Part shown: piece after piece, positions 26,452-35,570 of the stretch | Layout of the letters: each line of letters starts with the position of its first letter | Numbering within the stretch: position 1 is the first letter of the stretch | DNA from: Candidatus Paracaedibacter symbiosus | GTDB taxonomy: Bacteria > Pseudomonadota > Alphaproteobacteria > Paracaedibacterales > Paracaedibacteraceae | Assembly: GCF_000757605.1 (NCBI RefSeq) | Contig: NZ_JQAK01000004.1 | Coordinates: 7,501-52,692, forward strand | DNA length: 45,192 bases | Direction: 5' to 3' | Program-made: the position numbers and the translations under genes | Notes under the pieces: generated by a model | What the model saw: the letters and a program-made list of their open reading frames with translations, nothing else | Told to the model about the DNA's origin: nothing | Database searches by the model: none

Positions 26452-27942
26452 ATGCTTTTTAAAGAACTCCTCGGGGCTAGAACCTTTTTCCCTGGCTGTA
26501 CGGATCTAAAAGAATTCACAGATGCAACAACAGCTGTTGGCTACCTAACTGAGCTTTACAATAAAAGCACGGGGATTGTCCGCAAAAACTTTGAAACATT
26601 ACTCTATGGCGAGAACGAAATCGAAACCCCTGAGAATGCAAACTATCCGTTTATTGGCATCAAGGTTGACCGTAAAGATTTGAACATGGACTCTCGCCAT
26701 GCCTATGGCGTTGTGAGTGAGCCTGGGGTTTATTCAAGTACAGTCACCCGACCAGATATCTTTGGCAAGTACTACGAGGAACAAATTAGTCTCCTTCTCG
26801 AACGCCATAAAGTGCCTATTCACGTTGGCACTAGCCCTTCTCCGATTCCCCTTCCCTTTGCCCTTGACAGTCAATCAACCTACAAGGATCCTAACGCTTT
26901 TGAGATAAGTCAGCTTTGGCAAATGGATTCAGGCTTTGTACTTCCCAATCTTTCGCGCATCGATGATGATGTCGCTAATTGCGTTGCCGCGCCTCACTTG
27001 GGGTCAACTAGACCAATGTCGATCTTTTCAGGTGAGAGAACAGACTTTTCCTTGCATCGTCTCCACCACTACACTGGGACGTCTGCAGAACATTTCCAAG
27101 GTTTTGTACTCCTCACCAACTATCAGCGCTATATTGATGAATTTATTACTCTCGGATTGGCAGAAATCAGCAAGTCGGATGAGTATGAAAGCCTGATCAT
27201 TCCTGGCAACAAAAAATGCACATCGCTTGTAGACGTACCAACAGGAGCAGGATTACCACAAATGCCTGCCTATCACTTAAAGCGCAAAGATGGCATGGGA
27301 ATTACTTTTGTAAACATTGGGGTTGGTCCAAGTAATGCAAAAACGATTACTGATCATTTGGCCGTATTGCGCCCTCATTGTTGGCTAATGTTGGGTCACT
27401 GCGCTGGATTGAGATCAACCCAAATTCTTGGTGATTATGTACTGGCCCATGGTTATGTGCGGGAGGATCATGTGTTGGATCAAGACTTGCCACCGTGGAT
27501 TCCAGTTCCTCCTATTGCGGAAGTCCAAGTTGCTCTTCAGCAGGCAGTTGCCAACATCTCTCACCAAAATAGCCTGGAACTTAAAACCGGTATGCGCACA
27601 GGAACGGTTGTCACAACTGATAACCGCAACTGGGAACTTCGCTCACGTGAACTTTACGAGCGTTTCAAACAAAGCCGGGCGATTGCGGTGGATATGGAAT
27701 CCGCAACTGTTGCTGCCAATGGTTTCCGATTCCGCGTGCCTTATGGCACCTTGCTGTGTGTTTCTGATAAACCGATTCACGGGGAGCTCAAATTACGGGG
27801 GATGGCCAACAAATTCTACCGAGAGCGGGTCAGTCAGCATTTGCTTATTGGTCTGGAGGCCCTACGTCTTATTCGCGAGCAGGGAGTCGATCAACTACAT
27901 TCGCGCAAACTGCGTGGTTTTGATGAACCACCGTTTAGGTAG
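26452..27942 (+). CDS. amn: AMP nucleosidase
   Basis: Splits AMP to adenine and ribose-5-phosphate, adjusting adenylate pools. The N-terminal AMP-nucleosidase-specific domain (about 1-180; RPDIFGKYYEEQI, HVGTSPSPIPLPFAL) is followed by a PNP/UDP-phosphorylase domain with VNIGVGPSNAKTITDHLAVL (part), MLGHCAGL, VDMESATVAANGFR and LLCVSDKPIHGELK. Length is 496 against 484 for E. coli Amn. The start follows ftsY by 9 bases; a Shine-Dalgarno-like AAGGA lies about 13 bases before the ATG. It may be in one transcript with mtaB-ftsY. Confidence 0.94.
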   Translation: MLFKELLGARTFFPGCTDLKEFTDATTAVGYLTELYNKSTGIVRKNFETLLYGENEIETPENANYPFIGIKVDRKDLNMDSRHAYGVVSEPGVYSSTVTRPDIFGKYYEEQISLLLERHKVPIHVGTSPSPIPLPFALDSQSTYKDPNAFEISQLWQMDSGFVLPNLSRIDDDVANCVAAPHLGSTRPMSIFSGERTDFSLHRLHHYTGTSAEHFQGFVLLTNYQRYIDEFITLGLAEISKSDEYESLIIPGNKKCTSLVDVPTGAGLPQMPAYHLKRKDGMGITFVNIGVGPSNAKTITDHLAVLRPHCWLMLGHCAGLRSTQILGDYVLAHGYVREDHVLDQDLPPWIPVPPIAEVQVALQQAVANISHQNSLELKTGMRTGTVVTTDNRNWELRSRELYERFKQSRAIAVDMESATVAANGFRFRVPYGTLLCVSDKPIHGELKLRGMANKFYRERVSQHLLIGLEALRLIREQGVDQLHSRKLRGFDEPPFR

Positions 27943-28076
27943 GAAGGCATTCTTCCCCTATTATACCCCTCCCACCGGAAAGTTATACAAAAAATGGTCA
28001 GAAATTCCTCCTTGCCACTTTCTTTCCCTTTAGCCTATGCTCCGGGAGAGGGCTTAAGCGAGAGGTTTATTATACC

Positions 28077-28970
28077 ATGCCACATCAACATCACCATATT
28101 CATGATATCAACAACAGATTTTTGCTCGGTATTTTTCTAAATTTTCTTTTTACAGTTGTTGAGTTTTTTTATGGGATTCAGGCAAATTCAGTCGCCTTAG
28201 CTGCGGATGCCGTCCATAATGCTGGGGATATCATTGGATTGCTCATTGCCTGGGCTGGTTTTCAACTCTGTCAAAAAAAGACATCAGCCAAGTTTACTTA
28301 TGGCTTAAAAAACGCCACTATCATCGCTGCTTTCCTTAATGCAATTATCTTACTGGTTGCTGTTGGCGGTCTTTCGTGGGAAGCCATCAGTCGTTTTGGA
28401 GAATCACAAACTGTTGTCCCAATAACCGTAATTGCGGTCTCAGTGTGTGGAATTCTGGTAAATGGCATAAGTGCCTTCTTTCTCACTAAGCATCGTCACC
28501 ATGATATCAATATTCAAGGCGCTTTCCTCCATATGGTCCTTGATGCATCCATTTCTTTTGGCGTGGTGGTAGGGGGAGTTTTAATGTTGTGGCAGCCCTC
28601 GTGGACATGGATTGACCCAGTAATCACGCTTCTTCTTTCAGCCGTAATTTTAATCCATTCCTGGGGGCTCTTCAAAGAATCATTGAATTTAATGCTGATG
28701 GCCGTGCCGACATCTATCGACTTTGGTAAAATCATGCAAGATTTAAAGAAATTTCCTGGCGTTACCAGCTACCATGACCTTCATATTTGGCCCATTAGTA
28801 CCACTGAAACAGCCCTTTCGGTCCATCTCGTGGTAGAACCCACCTTCTTTACCGATAGAACGAGTCGCTCTTATGTCGAAAAAATTAGAACATATCACAA
28901 AATTTCCCACGTCACCATTCAATTAGAAACCGATGACAGCAAGAAATTATGTGAGGTTGATTGTACTTAG
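28077..28970 (+). CDS. cation diffusion facilitator (Zn/Co/Cd-type efflux protein)
   Basis: Six-helix metal/proton antiporter exporting Zn2+ or similar ions from the cytoplasm. The helix-2 metal site is ALAADAVHNAGD (H-x3-D with upstream Asp) and the helix-5 site is FLHMVLDASISFG (H-x3-D). The N-terminus is His-rich (PHQHHHIHD). A cytoplasmic C-terminal domain of about 80 residues contains HDLHIWPISTTETALSVHLV (part), the standard CDF fold. The 297 residues and motifs resemble CzcD/ZitB; exact metal is unknown. Confidence 0.92.
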   Translation: MPHQHHHIHDINNRFLLGIFLNFLFTVVEFFYGIQANSVALAADAVHNAGDIIGLLIAWAGFQLCQKKTSAKFTYGLKNATIIAAFLNAIILLVAVGGLSWEAISRFGESQTVVPITVIAVSVCGILVNGISAFFLTKHRHHDINIQGAFLHMVLDASISFGVVVGGVLMLWQPSWTWIDPVITLLLSAVILIHSWGLFKESLNLMLMAVPTSIDFGKIMQDLKKFPGVTSYHDLHIWPISTTETALSVHLVVEPTFFTDRTSRSYVEKIRTYHKISHVTIQLETDDSKKLCEVDCT

Positions 28971-29037
28971 CTTATTTTGCTGTTGCAGCTAACTTATCTA
29001 TAAGCTGGGGGTCGTTTGGGTATAAACCCTTCAAATA

Positions 29038-29859
29038 CTAAAAAAACATCAGCAATCCACTACCAAGCAGAATACGATAAATAGCAAAGGGCGCGAGCGA
29101 GTATTTTGCAAGATAGGCCATCATAAAGCGGATGGCGAGCAATCCAAAGGCAAAAGAAAACAATATCGCATATCCCACATCCATAGTTAGAAGAGGCGTT
29201 CCTTCTTTAAGTGCATCCAGGCAAGTCAAAACACCTGCCCCCATAATTGCTGGAATTGATAGCAAAAAAGCAAACCGCGCCGCTAAAACACGGTCAAGCC
29301 CCAAAAATCGCCCAGCAGTGATACACACCCCTGAACGACTGGTTCCTGGAATGAGCGCCAATGCTTGGGTAAATCCAATAAACAATCCCTTACCCACCGT
29401 CAAACTATTCACACTATGAAGGCGCTGCACGAGGCGGTCAGCAAGATAAAGCAAGATACCAAAAAAGATACTGGTAAAAGCAATAACTCTCACGTCACGA
29501 ACTATATCCTGCCCTACCTTTTTAAGAATAAAACCAAAGATCACCGCAGGAATTGTTCCAATAATGATCAGCAAGCTTAAGTGAACATTAGGTGTGTAAC
29601 ATTTTTCGGCAAGGCCTGACAAAATATAGCGCAACGAATCACACATCATTGCCCAAATCTGCGCTCTAAAATAAAGGAGAACCGAACACAGGGTCCCAAT
29701 GTGAACGGCGACATCAAGCTCCAATCCTTGGTCTTGCCATCCCAGCAGTTTGGGAAGCAAAATTAAATGCCCTGATGAAGAAATAGGCAAAAATTCCGTT
29801 AATCCTTGAATAAAACTTAAGATAAAGATATCAAACGTCGACATATTTAAAAAATTCAA
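29038..29859 (-). CDS. uppP: undecaprenyl-diphosphatase
   Basis: Recycles undecaprenyl pyrophosphate to the monophosphate carrier for peptidoglycan and surface polymers. The BacA-type motifs are intact: QGLTEFLPISSSGHLILL near the N-terminus and ALIPGTSRSGVCITAGRFLG (part) with the catalytic Arg and Ser. Eight hydrophobic helices are visible in 273 residues. It is transcribed alone, divergent from gst. Confidence 0.96.
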   Translation of the reverse strand: MNFLNMSTFDIFILSFIQGLTEFLPISSSGHLILLPKLLGWQDQGLELDVAVHIGTLCSVLLYFRAQIWAMMCDSLRYILSGLAEKCYTPNVHLSLLIIIGTIPAVIFGFILKKVGQDIVRDVRVIAFTSIFFGILLYLADRLVQRLHSVNSLTVGKGLFIGFTQALALIPGTSRSGVCITAGRFLGLDRVLAARFAFLLSIPAIMGAGVLTCLDALKEGTPLLTMDVGYAILFSFAFGLLAIRFMMAYLAKYSLAPFAIYRILLGSGLLMFF

Positions 29860-29890
29860 ACTCTTTAATTGCAGATTGTATCGTTATGTC

Positions 29891-29907
29891 ATACCTTTAA
29901 AAGGTAT
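29891..29907. promoter_or_regulatory. 17-bp near-perfect palindrome in uppP/gst intergenic region
   Basis: ATACCTTT and AAAGGTAT flank one A. The palindrome starts 13 bases before the gst ATG region and 32 bases from the uppP ATG. AAAGGTA is repeated once more just downstream (29909-29916 as AAGGTAAA), where it may act as the ribosome site. It suits a repressor operator. Confidence 0.4.
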
Positions 29908-29919
29908 AAAAGGTAAAAA

Positions 29920-30594
29920 ATGATGCGCACACTTTATCACTACACTTTATGCCCTTTTTCCCGGAAAATCCGGTTAATTTTGGCTGAAAAGAAACTTGAC
30001 TTTGATTTGGAACCGGAAAAGTTCTGGGAAAAACGTGAAGAGTTTCTCCATATGAACCCAGCAGGTCAAGTTCCCGTCTTCATTGACTTGAATGGCACAA
30101 TCGTAGCGGATAGCTATGCCATTGGGGAATACTTAGAAGAAACCTATCCGGAAAAACAATTCCTTGGCAGTTCTTCCATTCCCCGGGCTGAAGTACGTCG
30201 TCTTACCGCCTGGTTTGATGATAAGTTTGCGCGTGAAGTAAGCCTTCCCCTTATGTTTGAAAAAACATTGCGCCGGTATATGCGAGAGGCAGGACCTACA
30301 AATTCTACGGTTATCCGTAATGCCAAAGCAACCATTCACTTTCATCTTCAATATATTTCCTGGTTGATAGATCGGCGCAATTGGTTAGCTGGGGATGATT
30401 TATCCATTGCTGATTTTGCCGCTGGCGCGCACTTTTCTGTTGTAGATTATTTAGGCGACGTCCCTTGGGATGATTACGAACCTGCAAAAGAATGGTATAT
30501 GCGCCTCAAATCTCGTCCCGGCTTTAGAACACTTCTGTCAGATCGCTTGGCAGGTATTCCGCCCGCCCCTCACTATGGGGAGCTTGATTTTTAA
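29920..30594 (+). CDS. glutathione S-transferase family protein
   Basis: Thioredoxin-like N-terminal domain with LYHYTLCPFSRKIRLILAEK (part), where CPFS fits the active-site region of omega/beta-like GSTs, and the cis-Pro loop NPAGQVPVFID. The SNAIL-like motif is VADSYAIGEYLEETYP. The helical C-terminal domain has LSIADFAAGAHFSVVDYL, the N-capping box. Length 224. Substrate unknown. Two adjacent ATGs are possible starts. Its stop overlaps the next gene's ATG (TAATG), so it heads a three-gene coupled operon. Confidence 0.88.
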   Translation: MMRTLYHYTLCPFSRKIRLILAEKKLDFDLEPEKFWEKREEFLHMNPAGQVPVFIDLNGTIVADSYAIGEYLEETYPEKQFLGSSSIPRAEVRRLTAWFDDKFAREVSLPLMFEKTLRRYMREAGPTNSTVIRNAKATIHFHLQYISWLIDRRNWLAGDDLSIADFAAGAHFSVVDYLGDVPWDDYEPAKEWYMRLKSRPGFRTLLSDRLAGIPPAPHYGELDF

Positions 30595-31481
30595 TGACAA
30601 GTTTATTTTGTTTTGGACTTGGATATGTAGCACAGCATCTAGCAAACAAGCACCCTTTTTGGCGGTGTATGGGGACAAAACAAGCTAAACCACTCAGTGA
30701 AAATCGCTTTTCTATCTCTCCTTATGAGACCGTTATCTTTAATGAGTTTCAACAGTTTGACCCGACGATCCTGGATAAATATAATCAATTCTTGATTTCC
30801 ATTCCTCCTATCAAGGGGGCTGATCTTGTTCTCAAACACTATCAGAATTACTTTAAGAAGCGTGGATCATCGATTCGCTGGGTCGGCTATCTTTCTGCCA
30901 CCAATGTGTATGGGGATCATGACGGCGCCTGGGTTGACGAAACCGCCACAACCAACCCAACAACAATCAACGGACGCGCAAGACTTGAGGCGGAGAAACA
31001 ATGGCTGAGTCTTTATGAAATGCATCACTGCCCCGTCCATATTTTTAGGCTTAGCAGTATTTATGGCCCCGATCGATCCCCCCTAGAGAAGATCCTCTAT
31101 GGCAAGGTAACCTTTCTTGTTGATAAAACGGGGCATTTTTTCTCACGGATTCACCTCTATGATATCTGCCGCGTTTTGCAGGCAACTCTTGAGCAACCAC
31201 GCCCAGGTCAAATCTTTAATCTTGCAGATGATCTACCTGCTGAATATACAACGGTGATGGAATATGCTTATGCGTTATTGGGCGAGCTACCCCCTCCTAA
31301 ACTGCCACTCGAAAGTGCAAAAATTTCTCCCGCCTTTCTCGAGTATTTTAAAGAAAGCAAACGGATAAAAAACAGCAAAATTAAGCAAGAATTAGGAATT
31401 TCTCTGCTATACCCAACCTATAGAGAAGGATTCCAGAATTGTCTCGACTTCATCAATGACAAAGAACAAAAAAATATCTAA
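30594..31481 (+). CDS. extended SDR-like NAD(P)-dependent protein (YeeZ-type)
   Basis: A Rossmann protein of 295 residues. The nucleotide loop is FCFGLGYVAQHLA (G-x-GYV), and WVGYLSATNVYGDHDGAWVD (part) is the strand-4 region with Ser-Thr. At the usual Y-x3-K position it has GRARLEAEKQW, as in YeeZ-like members that lack the classic Tyr. FRLSSIYGPDR and FSRIHLYDICRVL are also family hallmarks. Reaction unknown. It is translationally coupled to gst upstream and overlaps the patatin gene by 26 bases downstream. Confidence 0.85.
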   Translation: MTSLFCFGLGYVAQHLANKHPFWRCMGTKQAKPLSENRFSISPYETVIFNEFQQFDPTILDKYNQFLISIPPIKGADLVLKHYQNYFKKRGSSIRWVGYLSATNVYGDHDGAWVDETATTNPTTINGRARLEAEKQWLSLYEMHHCPVHIFRLSSIYGPDRSPLEKILYGKVTFLVDKTGHFFSRIHLYDICRVLQATLEQPRPGQIFNLADDLPAEYTTVMEYAYALLGELPPPKLPLESAKISPAFLEYFKESKRIKNSKIKQELGISLLYPTYREGFQNCLDFINDKEQKNI

Positions 31482-32502
31482 AGTTAATTTAGCTCTCCAA
31501 GGCGGTGGCGCTCATGGTGCCTATACTTGGGGTGTGCTTGATCGTTTACTTGAACAAGAAGATCTCGTCATTGAAGGGATAAGTGGAACAAGCGCCGGCG
31601 CAATGAATGCCGCTATTCTTGCCAATGGCTATACAAAGAATGGTCCTGAGGGAGCAAAAGAGGCTTTAAAGTCGTTTTGGTGGGAAATTAGTCTTCTTGG
31701 AAATTTTAGTCCTTTTAAATCCTCTGCTATGCGAAATGGTAACCCTGATTGGAACCTGGATTGGTCTTTGAGTTATAATGCCTTTGCACTCATGTCGCAT
31801 ATGCTTTCTCCCTATCAAATGAACCCTTTAAACATGAACCCACTGAAGTGGGTGTTAGAAAAAACGCTCGACATTGAGGCGTTGCGCTCCTGTGAAGCGA
31901 TTAAGCTATTCATTGCGGCCACAGCCGTTCGAACAGGACACCCGCGAATCTTTCGCCAACATGAAGTCACCATCGACGTCCTCCTGGCCTCTGCCTGCAT
32001 TCCAACGATTTTTCAATCAGTTATTATTGAGGGAGAGCCTTATTGGGATGGGGGTTATATGGGCAATCCCGTCATCTGGCCATTGATTTATTACACAGAT
32101 AGCTCGGATATCATCCTTGTTCAGATCAACCCTCTTTATCGTGAAGAAACACCGTACCATTCCTATGAAATAGTTAATCGTCTTAACGAGATCACTTTTA
32201 ACTCAAGCCTAATAGCTGAAATGCGGGCGGTCCACTTTGTCTCAAAACTCATTGCAGATGGTAAATTAAATCGTGATGAGTACAAACACCTCAATATTCA
32301 CATCATTACTGAGGGTGACCAACTCCATAAGCTCAATGCTTCCAGCAAGATGAATACGAAATGGGAGTTTTTCCAATATCTCCGCAGCATTGGCTATGCT
32401 CGGGCGGACGAATGGTTAAAACATCACAAATCCGCCATCGGTGAACGCTCAAGCATTGATATTAGGGAAGTATTCTTAAGTAAAAAACCAAAATTTTGTT
32501 AA
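31456..32502 (+). CDS. patatin-like phospholipase
   Basis: A Ser-Asp dyad lipid acyl hydrolase. The oxyanion loop is LALQGGGAHGAYTWGVLD, the nucleophile elbow is GISGTSAGAMNAA (G-x-S-x-G) and the Asp is in YWDGGYMGNP (DGG). Length 348; no signal peptide or clear membrane helix, so it is cytosolic or secreted by another route. Patatins are abundant in intracellular alphaproteobacteria, where some act on host membranes, but many free-living relatives keep close homologues, so a housekeeping role is as likely. Third gene of the gst-SDR-patatin unit. Confidence 0.92.
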   Translation: MTKNKKISKVNLALQGGGAHGAYTWGVLDRLLEQEDLVIEGISGTSAGAMNAAILANGYTKNGPEGAKEALKSFWWEISLLGNFSPFKSSAMRNGNPDWNLDWSLSYNAFALMSHMLSPYQMNPLNMNPLKWVLEKTLDIEALRSCEAIKLFIAATAVRTGHPRIFRQHEVTIDVLLASACIPTIFQSVIIEGEPYWDGGYMGNPVIWPLIYYTDSSDIILVQINPLYREETPYHSYEIVNRLNEITFNSSLIAEMRAVHFVSKLIADGKLNRDEYKHLNIHIITEGDQLHKLNASSKMNTKWEFFQYLRSIGYARADEWLKHHKSAIGERSSIDIREVFLSKKPKFC

Positions 32503-32519
32503 GGCAATCATTCTATTTC

Positions 32520-32813
32520 TTATGCTAAAGTGCCCGTACTTTCATCTGAATCTTGGGTAGTGAGTGCAAGTGCATGAAGCCCTGCTTTCATTTCATCATG
32601 TAAGATGGCATAGACCCAACGATGACGTTCTACCTTAGAGACTCCTTTAAATCTCTTTGACACTATTTTCACCCGAAAATGAGTCCCTCCCTGCGCGGCG
32701 TCAGGATTGTGGTCTGCATGCTTAAAGGATTCATCGATAACAGATAAAATATCCGGTTCAAACTCTGCTTGTAGTTTTTCTGAAATTATTAGTTGCAATG
32801 TTGTCGCTTTCAA
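32520..32813 (-). CDS. bolA: BolA family protein
   Basis: BolA proteins work with monothiol glutaredoxins in iron handling and affect envelope genes. The core VIDESFKHADHN, THFRVKIVSKRFKGVSKVER (part) and HALALTT is typical. The frame is open far upstream, but the family N-terminus (LQLIISEKLQAEF) starts soon after a TTG at 32813 that has AAGGGGG six bases upstream; this gives 97 residues, the normal length. It is divergent from the J-domain gene, a conserved alphaproteobacterial pair. Confidence 0.92.
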   Translation of the reverse strand: MKATTLQLIISEKLQAEFEPDILSVIDESFKHADHNPDAAQGGTHFRVKIVSKRFKGVSKVERHRWVYAILHDEMKAGLHALALTTQDSDESTGTLA

Positions 32814-32961
32814 CCGAAACCCCCTTGATAAATTGTGGCTCACTTTTATCTGGACGATCCTTAAAGAGAGCCTCCGATGGGCGTCGCTCCAAAATAAAAA
32901 TCGCCTCAAATCTGTTGGCTATAATCTCGACTTCTTCAAGTATTTTGAGTATACTTCTTAC

Positions 32962-33540
32962 ATGTTTAGAAAATTTACGCAATGGTTTGATAACCCCCCT
33001 CCTAAAAACGCACCCGACAATCATCCGTGCGATTATCAGAATTGCGTTGAAAGGGGGATTTACCGCGCCCCAAAATCCCGACACCAATTAGACAAAGGCG
33101 TCAATGATTGGCATTGGCTTTGCCTTGGCCATGTTCGTGACTATAATAGCTCTTGGAATTATTACACAAACATGTCGGAAACCGAAATAGTGAATGAACG
33201 CCAAAGCGACATTACTTGGGATCGGCCAACCTGGTCGCTCGGTGATCAGCCTCAAAACAAAATTTTTCAGTATAAATTTGAGGATCCGTTTGGGTTTTTT
33301 GAGTCACAACCTAAAAATAATTCAGTTAATAATACAATTAATCCTAACCAAGATGCCCTTGACCTTTTGGGGCTAAGGATTCCATTTACCCGTGAACAAC
33401 TCCAAAAAAACTATCGGCAGTTAGTGAAAAAATATCATCCTGACACGAATCGCGACAATCCTGAAGCAGAGGAAATGATACGCAGGCTGAATCAAGCCTA
33501 TTCTCGATTACAGAAAATGGGAGAGGAAGGATTTCTTTAG
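32962..33540 (+). CDS. J-domain (DnaJ-like) protein
   Basis: The ATG at 32962 gives 192 residues, since sequence before it is antisense to bolA. The N-terminal part has a Cys-containing region CDYQNCVERGIYRAPKS, then WHWLCLGHVRDYNSSWNYY, both typical of the alphaproteobacterial J-domain family beside bolA. The J domain is C-terminal (about 130-190) with HPD in KKYHPDTNRDN. It should stimulate DnaK on unknown clients; the N-terminal CxxxxC/CxxH residues may bind a metal. Confidence 0.9.
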   Translation: MFRKFTQWFDNPPPKNAPDNHPCDYQNCVERGIYRAPKSRHQLDKGVNDWHWLCLGHVRDYNSSWNYYTNMSETEIVNERQSDITWDRPTWSLGDQPQNKIFQYKFEDPFGFFESQPKNNSVNNTINPNQDALDLLGLRIPFTREQLQKNYRQLVKKYHPDTNRDNPEAEEMIRRLNQAYSRLQKMGEEGFL

Positions 33541-33569
33541 GCCCGCCAAAAAACAGTCCTTTATAAGCT

Positions 33570-33758
33570 TTAATTCTTTACTTTAGTAATTATTCTACTA
33601 AAATTACTATCTCTTGTCACTTTTCCCTTGCTCTTCCATTCAAAAACCCTTAAATCATGAAAGTTATGATGAATACATTTATACATACCTCTAAAAAACA
33701 CCTCAAGCGCAGCGCGCGCTAATATATTTTGTTGCCTAGATTCTTCCCTTTTATCCAT
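33570..33758 (-). CDS. doubtful 62-codon reading frame
   Basis: Starts ATG at 33758 and has no Shine-Dalgarno sequence. The peptide is basic, with no signal peptide, helix or known motif. Nearby the plus strand holds a small inverted repeat TTTAGTA/TACTAAA (33582-33588 and 33596-33602). The frame could be chance. Confidence 0.15.
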   Translation of the reverse strand: MDKREESRQQNILARAALEVFFRGMYKCIHHNFHDLRVFEWKSKGKVTRDSNFSRIITKVKN

Positions 33759-33789
33759 ACGTTAATATTAAAATAGTTTGAGATTCATT

Positions 33790-35106
33790 ATGTCTTATGT
33801 TGAGTCGTTTTTTATACATCTTCGCACGGTTGATGACTTTTTTTGGAGTTATATTGGTTTTACGCTTGTTGTTAGTTTAGGTTTATATTTCACTCTTAAA
33901 ACCAAGTTTTACCAATTCCGCACCATTGGCAAACTCAAACAAACAATCAAAGATTTACACCATGAATCCAAAGCTGTGCCTGGAGGCGGTATCCATCCCA
34001 TTCGACTTTATTTTGCGTCCGTTGGTGGTATGGTTGGGCTTGGTAATGTGGTGGGGATTATCACAGCCTTGATTATCGGAGGTCCTGGCTCATTGTTTTG
34101 GTTGTGGATCGCGTCTTTTTCAGGGATGTTGATTAAATATGCGGAAATTTACCTCGGGATCCATTTTCGCATGCAAAACAGTGAGGGCAGCTATGACGGC
34201 GGCCCCATGTACTATTTACGCCATGCATTTAAGTCCTCGCTGATTCCTGCCGTTGTGGCAGTTTTACTCTGCATCTATGGGGTAGAGGTCTACCAATTTG
34301 TCATTATCACCGATACTCTCAGCCAAACATTTGCCCTTCCTAAATTCGCTGTCATGCTTACACTTGTTGGCCTTACTCTTTACACGGCAATAGGGGGTGT
34401 GAATCGCTTGGCTTCTGTCTGTAGTATCTTAATGCCAGGATTTATGATTGGCTATATGGCCATGTGTTTATGGGTGATTGGCTGCCACTTTGAGATGATC
34501 CCAGGTGTCTTGGCAACAGTTGTCAAATCTGCTTTCACCGGCCATGCCGCCATTGGTGGTTTTGCCGGTAGCACCTTGATGCTTGCGGCTCAAAATGGTA
34601 TTGCCCGCGCCGTTTATTCTGGCGATATCGGTATTGGGTATGATTCGACTATTCAATCAGAAACAAAATCACAATCACCGGAAAAACAAGCCCGGCTTGC
34701 AATTTTCTCACTGTTAACCGACTCCGTTATTTGTAGTTTGAGCATTTTGGTTGTTCTGGTGACAGATCTGTGGCACAAAACGCCAGCTCTCCTCCCCTCG
34801 GAATATGTTGCGGCTGCCTTAGGAATGCACTTTCCCTATATAAATATTTTTATGGCGGTATTTTTCTTTCTTGCCGGATTTACAACGATTTTAGCATTCT
34901 TCACCGTTGGCATGAAATGTGCAAAATTCCTGTCAAATACTTGGGGAGAAAGGTTATATCTTGTTTATGGTGCTTGTTCATTTATTTTCTTTTCTTTCTT
35001 TGACCAATCAAAAGTTATCTTGATCATGAGTGTCTCGGGTGGCTTACTGATGCTAATTAATATGGTTGGCATTGTCAAATTACGAGATAAAATTTATTTT
35101 AAATAA
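33790..35106 (+). CDS. alanine/glycine:cation symporter (AGCS family)
   Basis: Sodium- or proton-coupled uptake of alanine or glycine. About 11 hydrophobic helices fill 438 residues. The family block is YFASVGGMVGLGNVVGIITA (part), then GGPGSLFWLW and IKYAEIYLGIHFR; the other is GGPMYYLRHAF and AQNGIARAVYSGDIGIGYDS (part). The ATG at 33790 is preferred over the TTG four codons upstream. No partner gene adjoins. Confidence 0.92.
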   Translation: MSYVESFFIHLRTVDDFFWSYIGFTLVVSLGLYFTLKTKFYQFRTIGKLKQTIKDLHHESKAVPGGGIHPIRLYFASVGGMVGLGNVVGIITALIIGGPGSLFWLWIASFSGMLIKYAEIYLGIHFRMQNSEGSYDGGPMYYLRHAFKSSLIPAVVAVLLCIYGVEVYQFVIITDTLSQTFALPKFAVMLTLVGLTLYTAIGGVNRLASVCSILMPGFMIGYMAMCLWVIGCHFEMIPGVLATVVKSAFTGHAAIGGFAGSTLMLAAQNGIARAVYSGDIGIGYDSTIQSETKSQSPEKQARLAIFSLLTDSVICSLSILVVLVTDLWHKTPALLPSEYVAAALGMHFPYINIFMAVFFFLAGFTTILAFFTVGMKCAKFLSNTWGERLYLVYGACSFIFFSFFDQSKVILIMSVSGGLLMLINMVGIVKLRDKIYFK

Positions 35107-35186
35107 CAGTAAAAGAGGAGAATTCTGACGAAACCAAAAATTTGGGTTTCTAGCTAGCAAAAGGCGACGACTTCCAAAGAAGCCTA

Positions 35187-35215
35187 TTGACGTTTGGAGT
35201 TGTTCTTGATACATA
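35187..35215 (+). promoter_or_regulatory. candidate rpmG promoter
   Basis: TTGACG (35187-35192), a 17-base spacer and TACATA (35210-35215). The -10 match is weak. It lies 48 bases before the rpmG ATG. Confidence 0.35.
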
Positions 35216-35262
35216 TTAGCTAATTGAATTAAGGGGCCTATTTCGCCCGCAGGAGATAAAAA

Positions 35263-35430
35263 ATGGCAAAGTCCGCAACAATCGCAGTAAAAATGCTCAG
35301 CACAGCTGATACAGGTTATTTCTACGTTGCTAAAAAGAACCCACGTAAAAAGCCAGAAAAATTCGAATTCAGAAAGTACGATCCAGTTGTTCGTAAGCAT
35401 GTTGCCTTCAAAGAAACAAAAATTAAATAG
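35263..35430 (+). CDS. rpmG: 50S ribosomal protein L33
   Basis: A 55-residue basic protein beginning [20 protein letters not shown] (part) and ending [18 protein letters not shown], the typical alphaproteobacterial L33. It has no zinc-binding cysteines, so it is the C-minus form that does not need zinc. AGGAGA precedes the ATG at ideal spacing. The gene stands alone with its own terminator. Confidence 0.97.
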   Translation: MAKSATIAVKMLSTADTGYFYVAKKNPRKKPEKFEFRKYDPVVRKHVAFKETKIK

Positions 35431-35467
35431 GTTTCGCTTCGACGCTCCAAACCGTTAAAAAAACCCT

Positions 35468-35492
35468 CCCACCTTTTTAGGTGGGTTTTTTA
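35468..35492 (+). terminator. intrinsic terminator of rpmG
   Basis: CCCACCT/AGGTGGG (35468-35474 and 35479-35485) with a TTTT loop is followed by six T. A-rich sequence before the stem pairs with the U-run. Confidence 0.92.
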
Positions 35493-35570
35493 TTATTTTT
35501 CCTGTTGAATATCAAAAAAAACACACCATATGTGATCCATAAGTAACTTTTCAATAAGGATTTTATTAAG

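Noticed and set aside
28977-29037. In-frame continuation after the uppP stop, YLKGLYPNDPQLIDKLAATA and K, then TAA
   Set aside because: Looks protein-like, but UppP is already full length and 21 open codons are common by chance.
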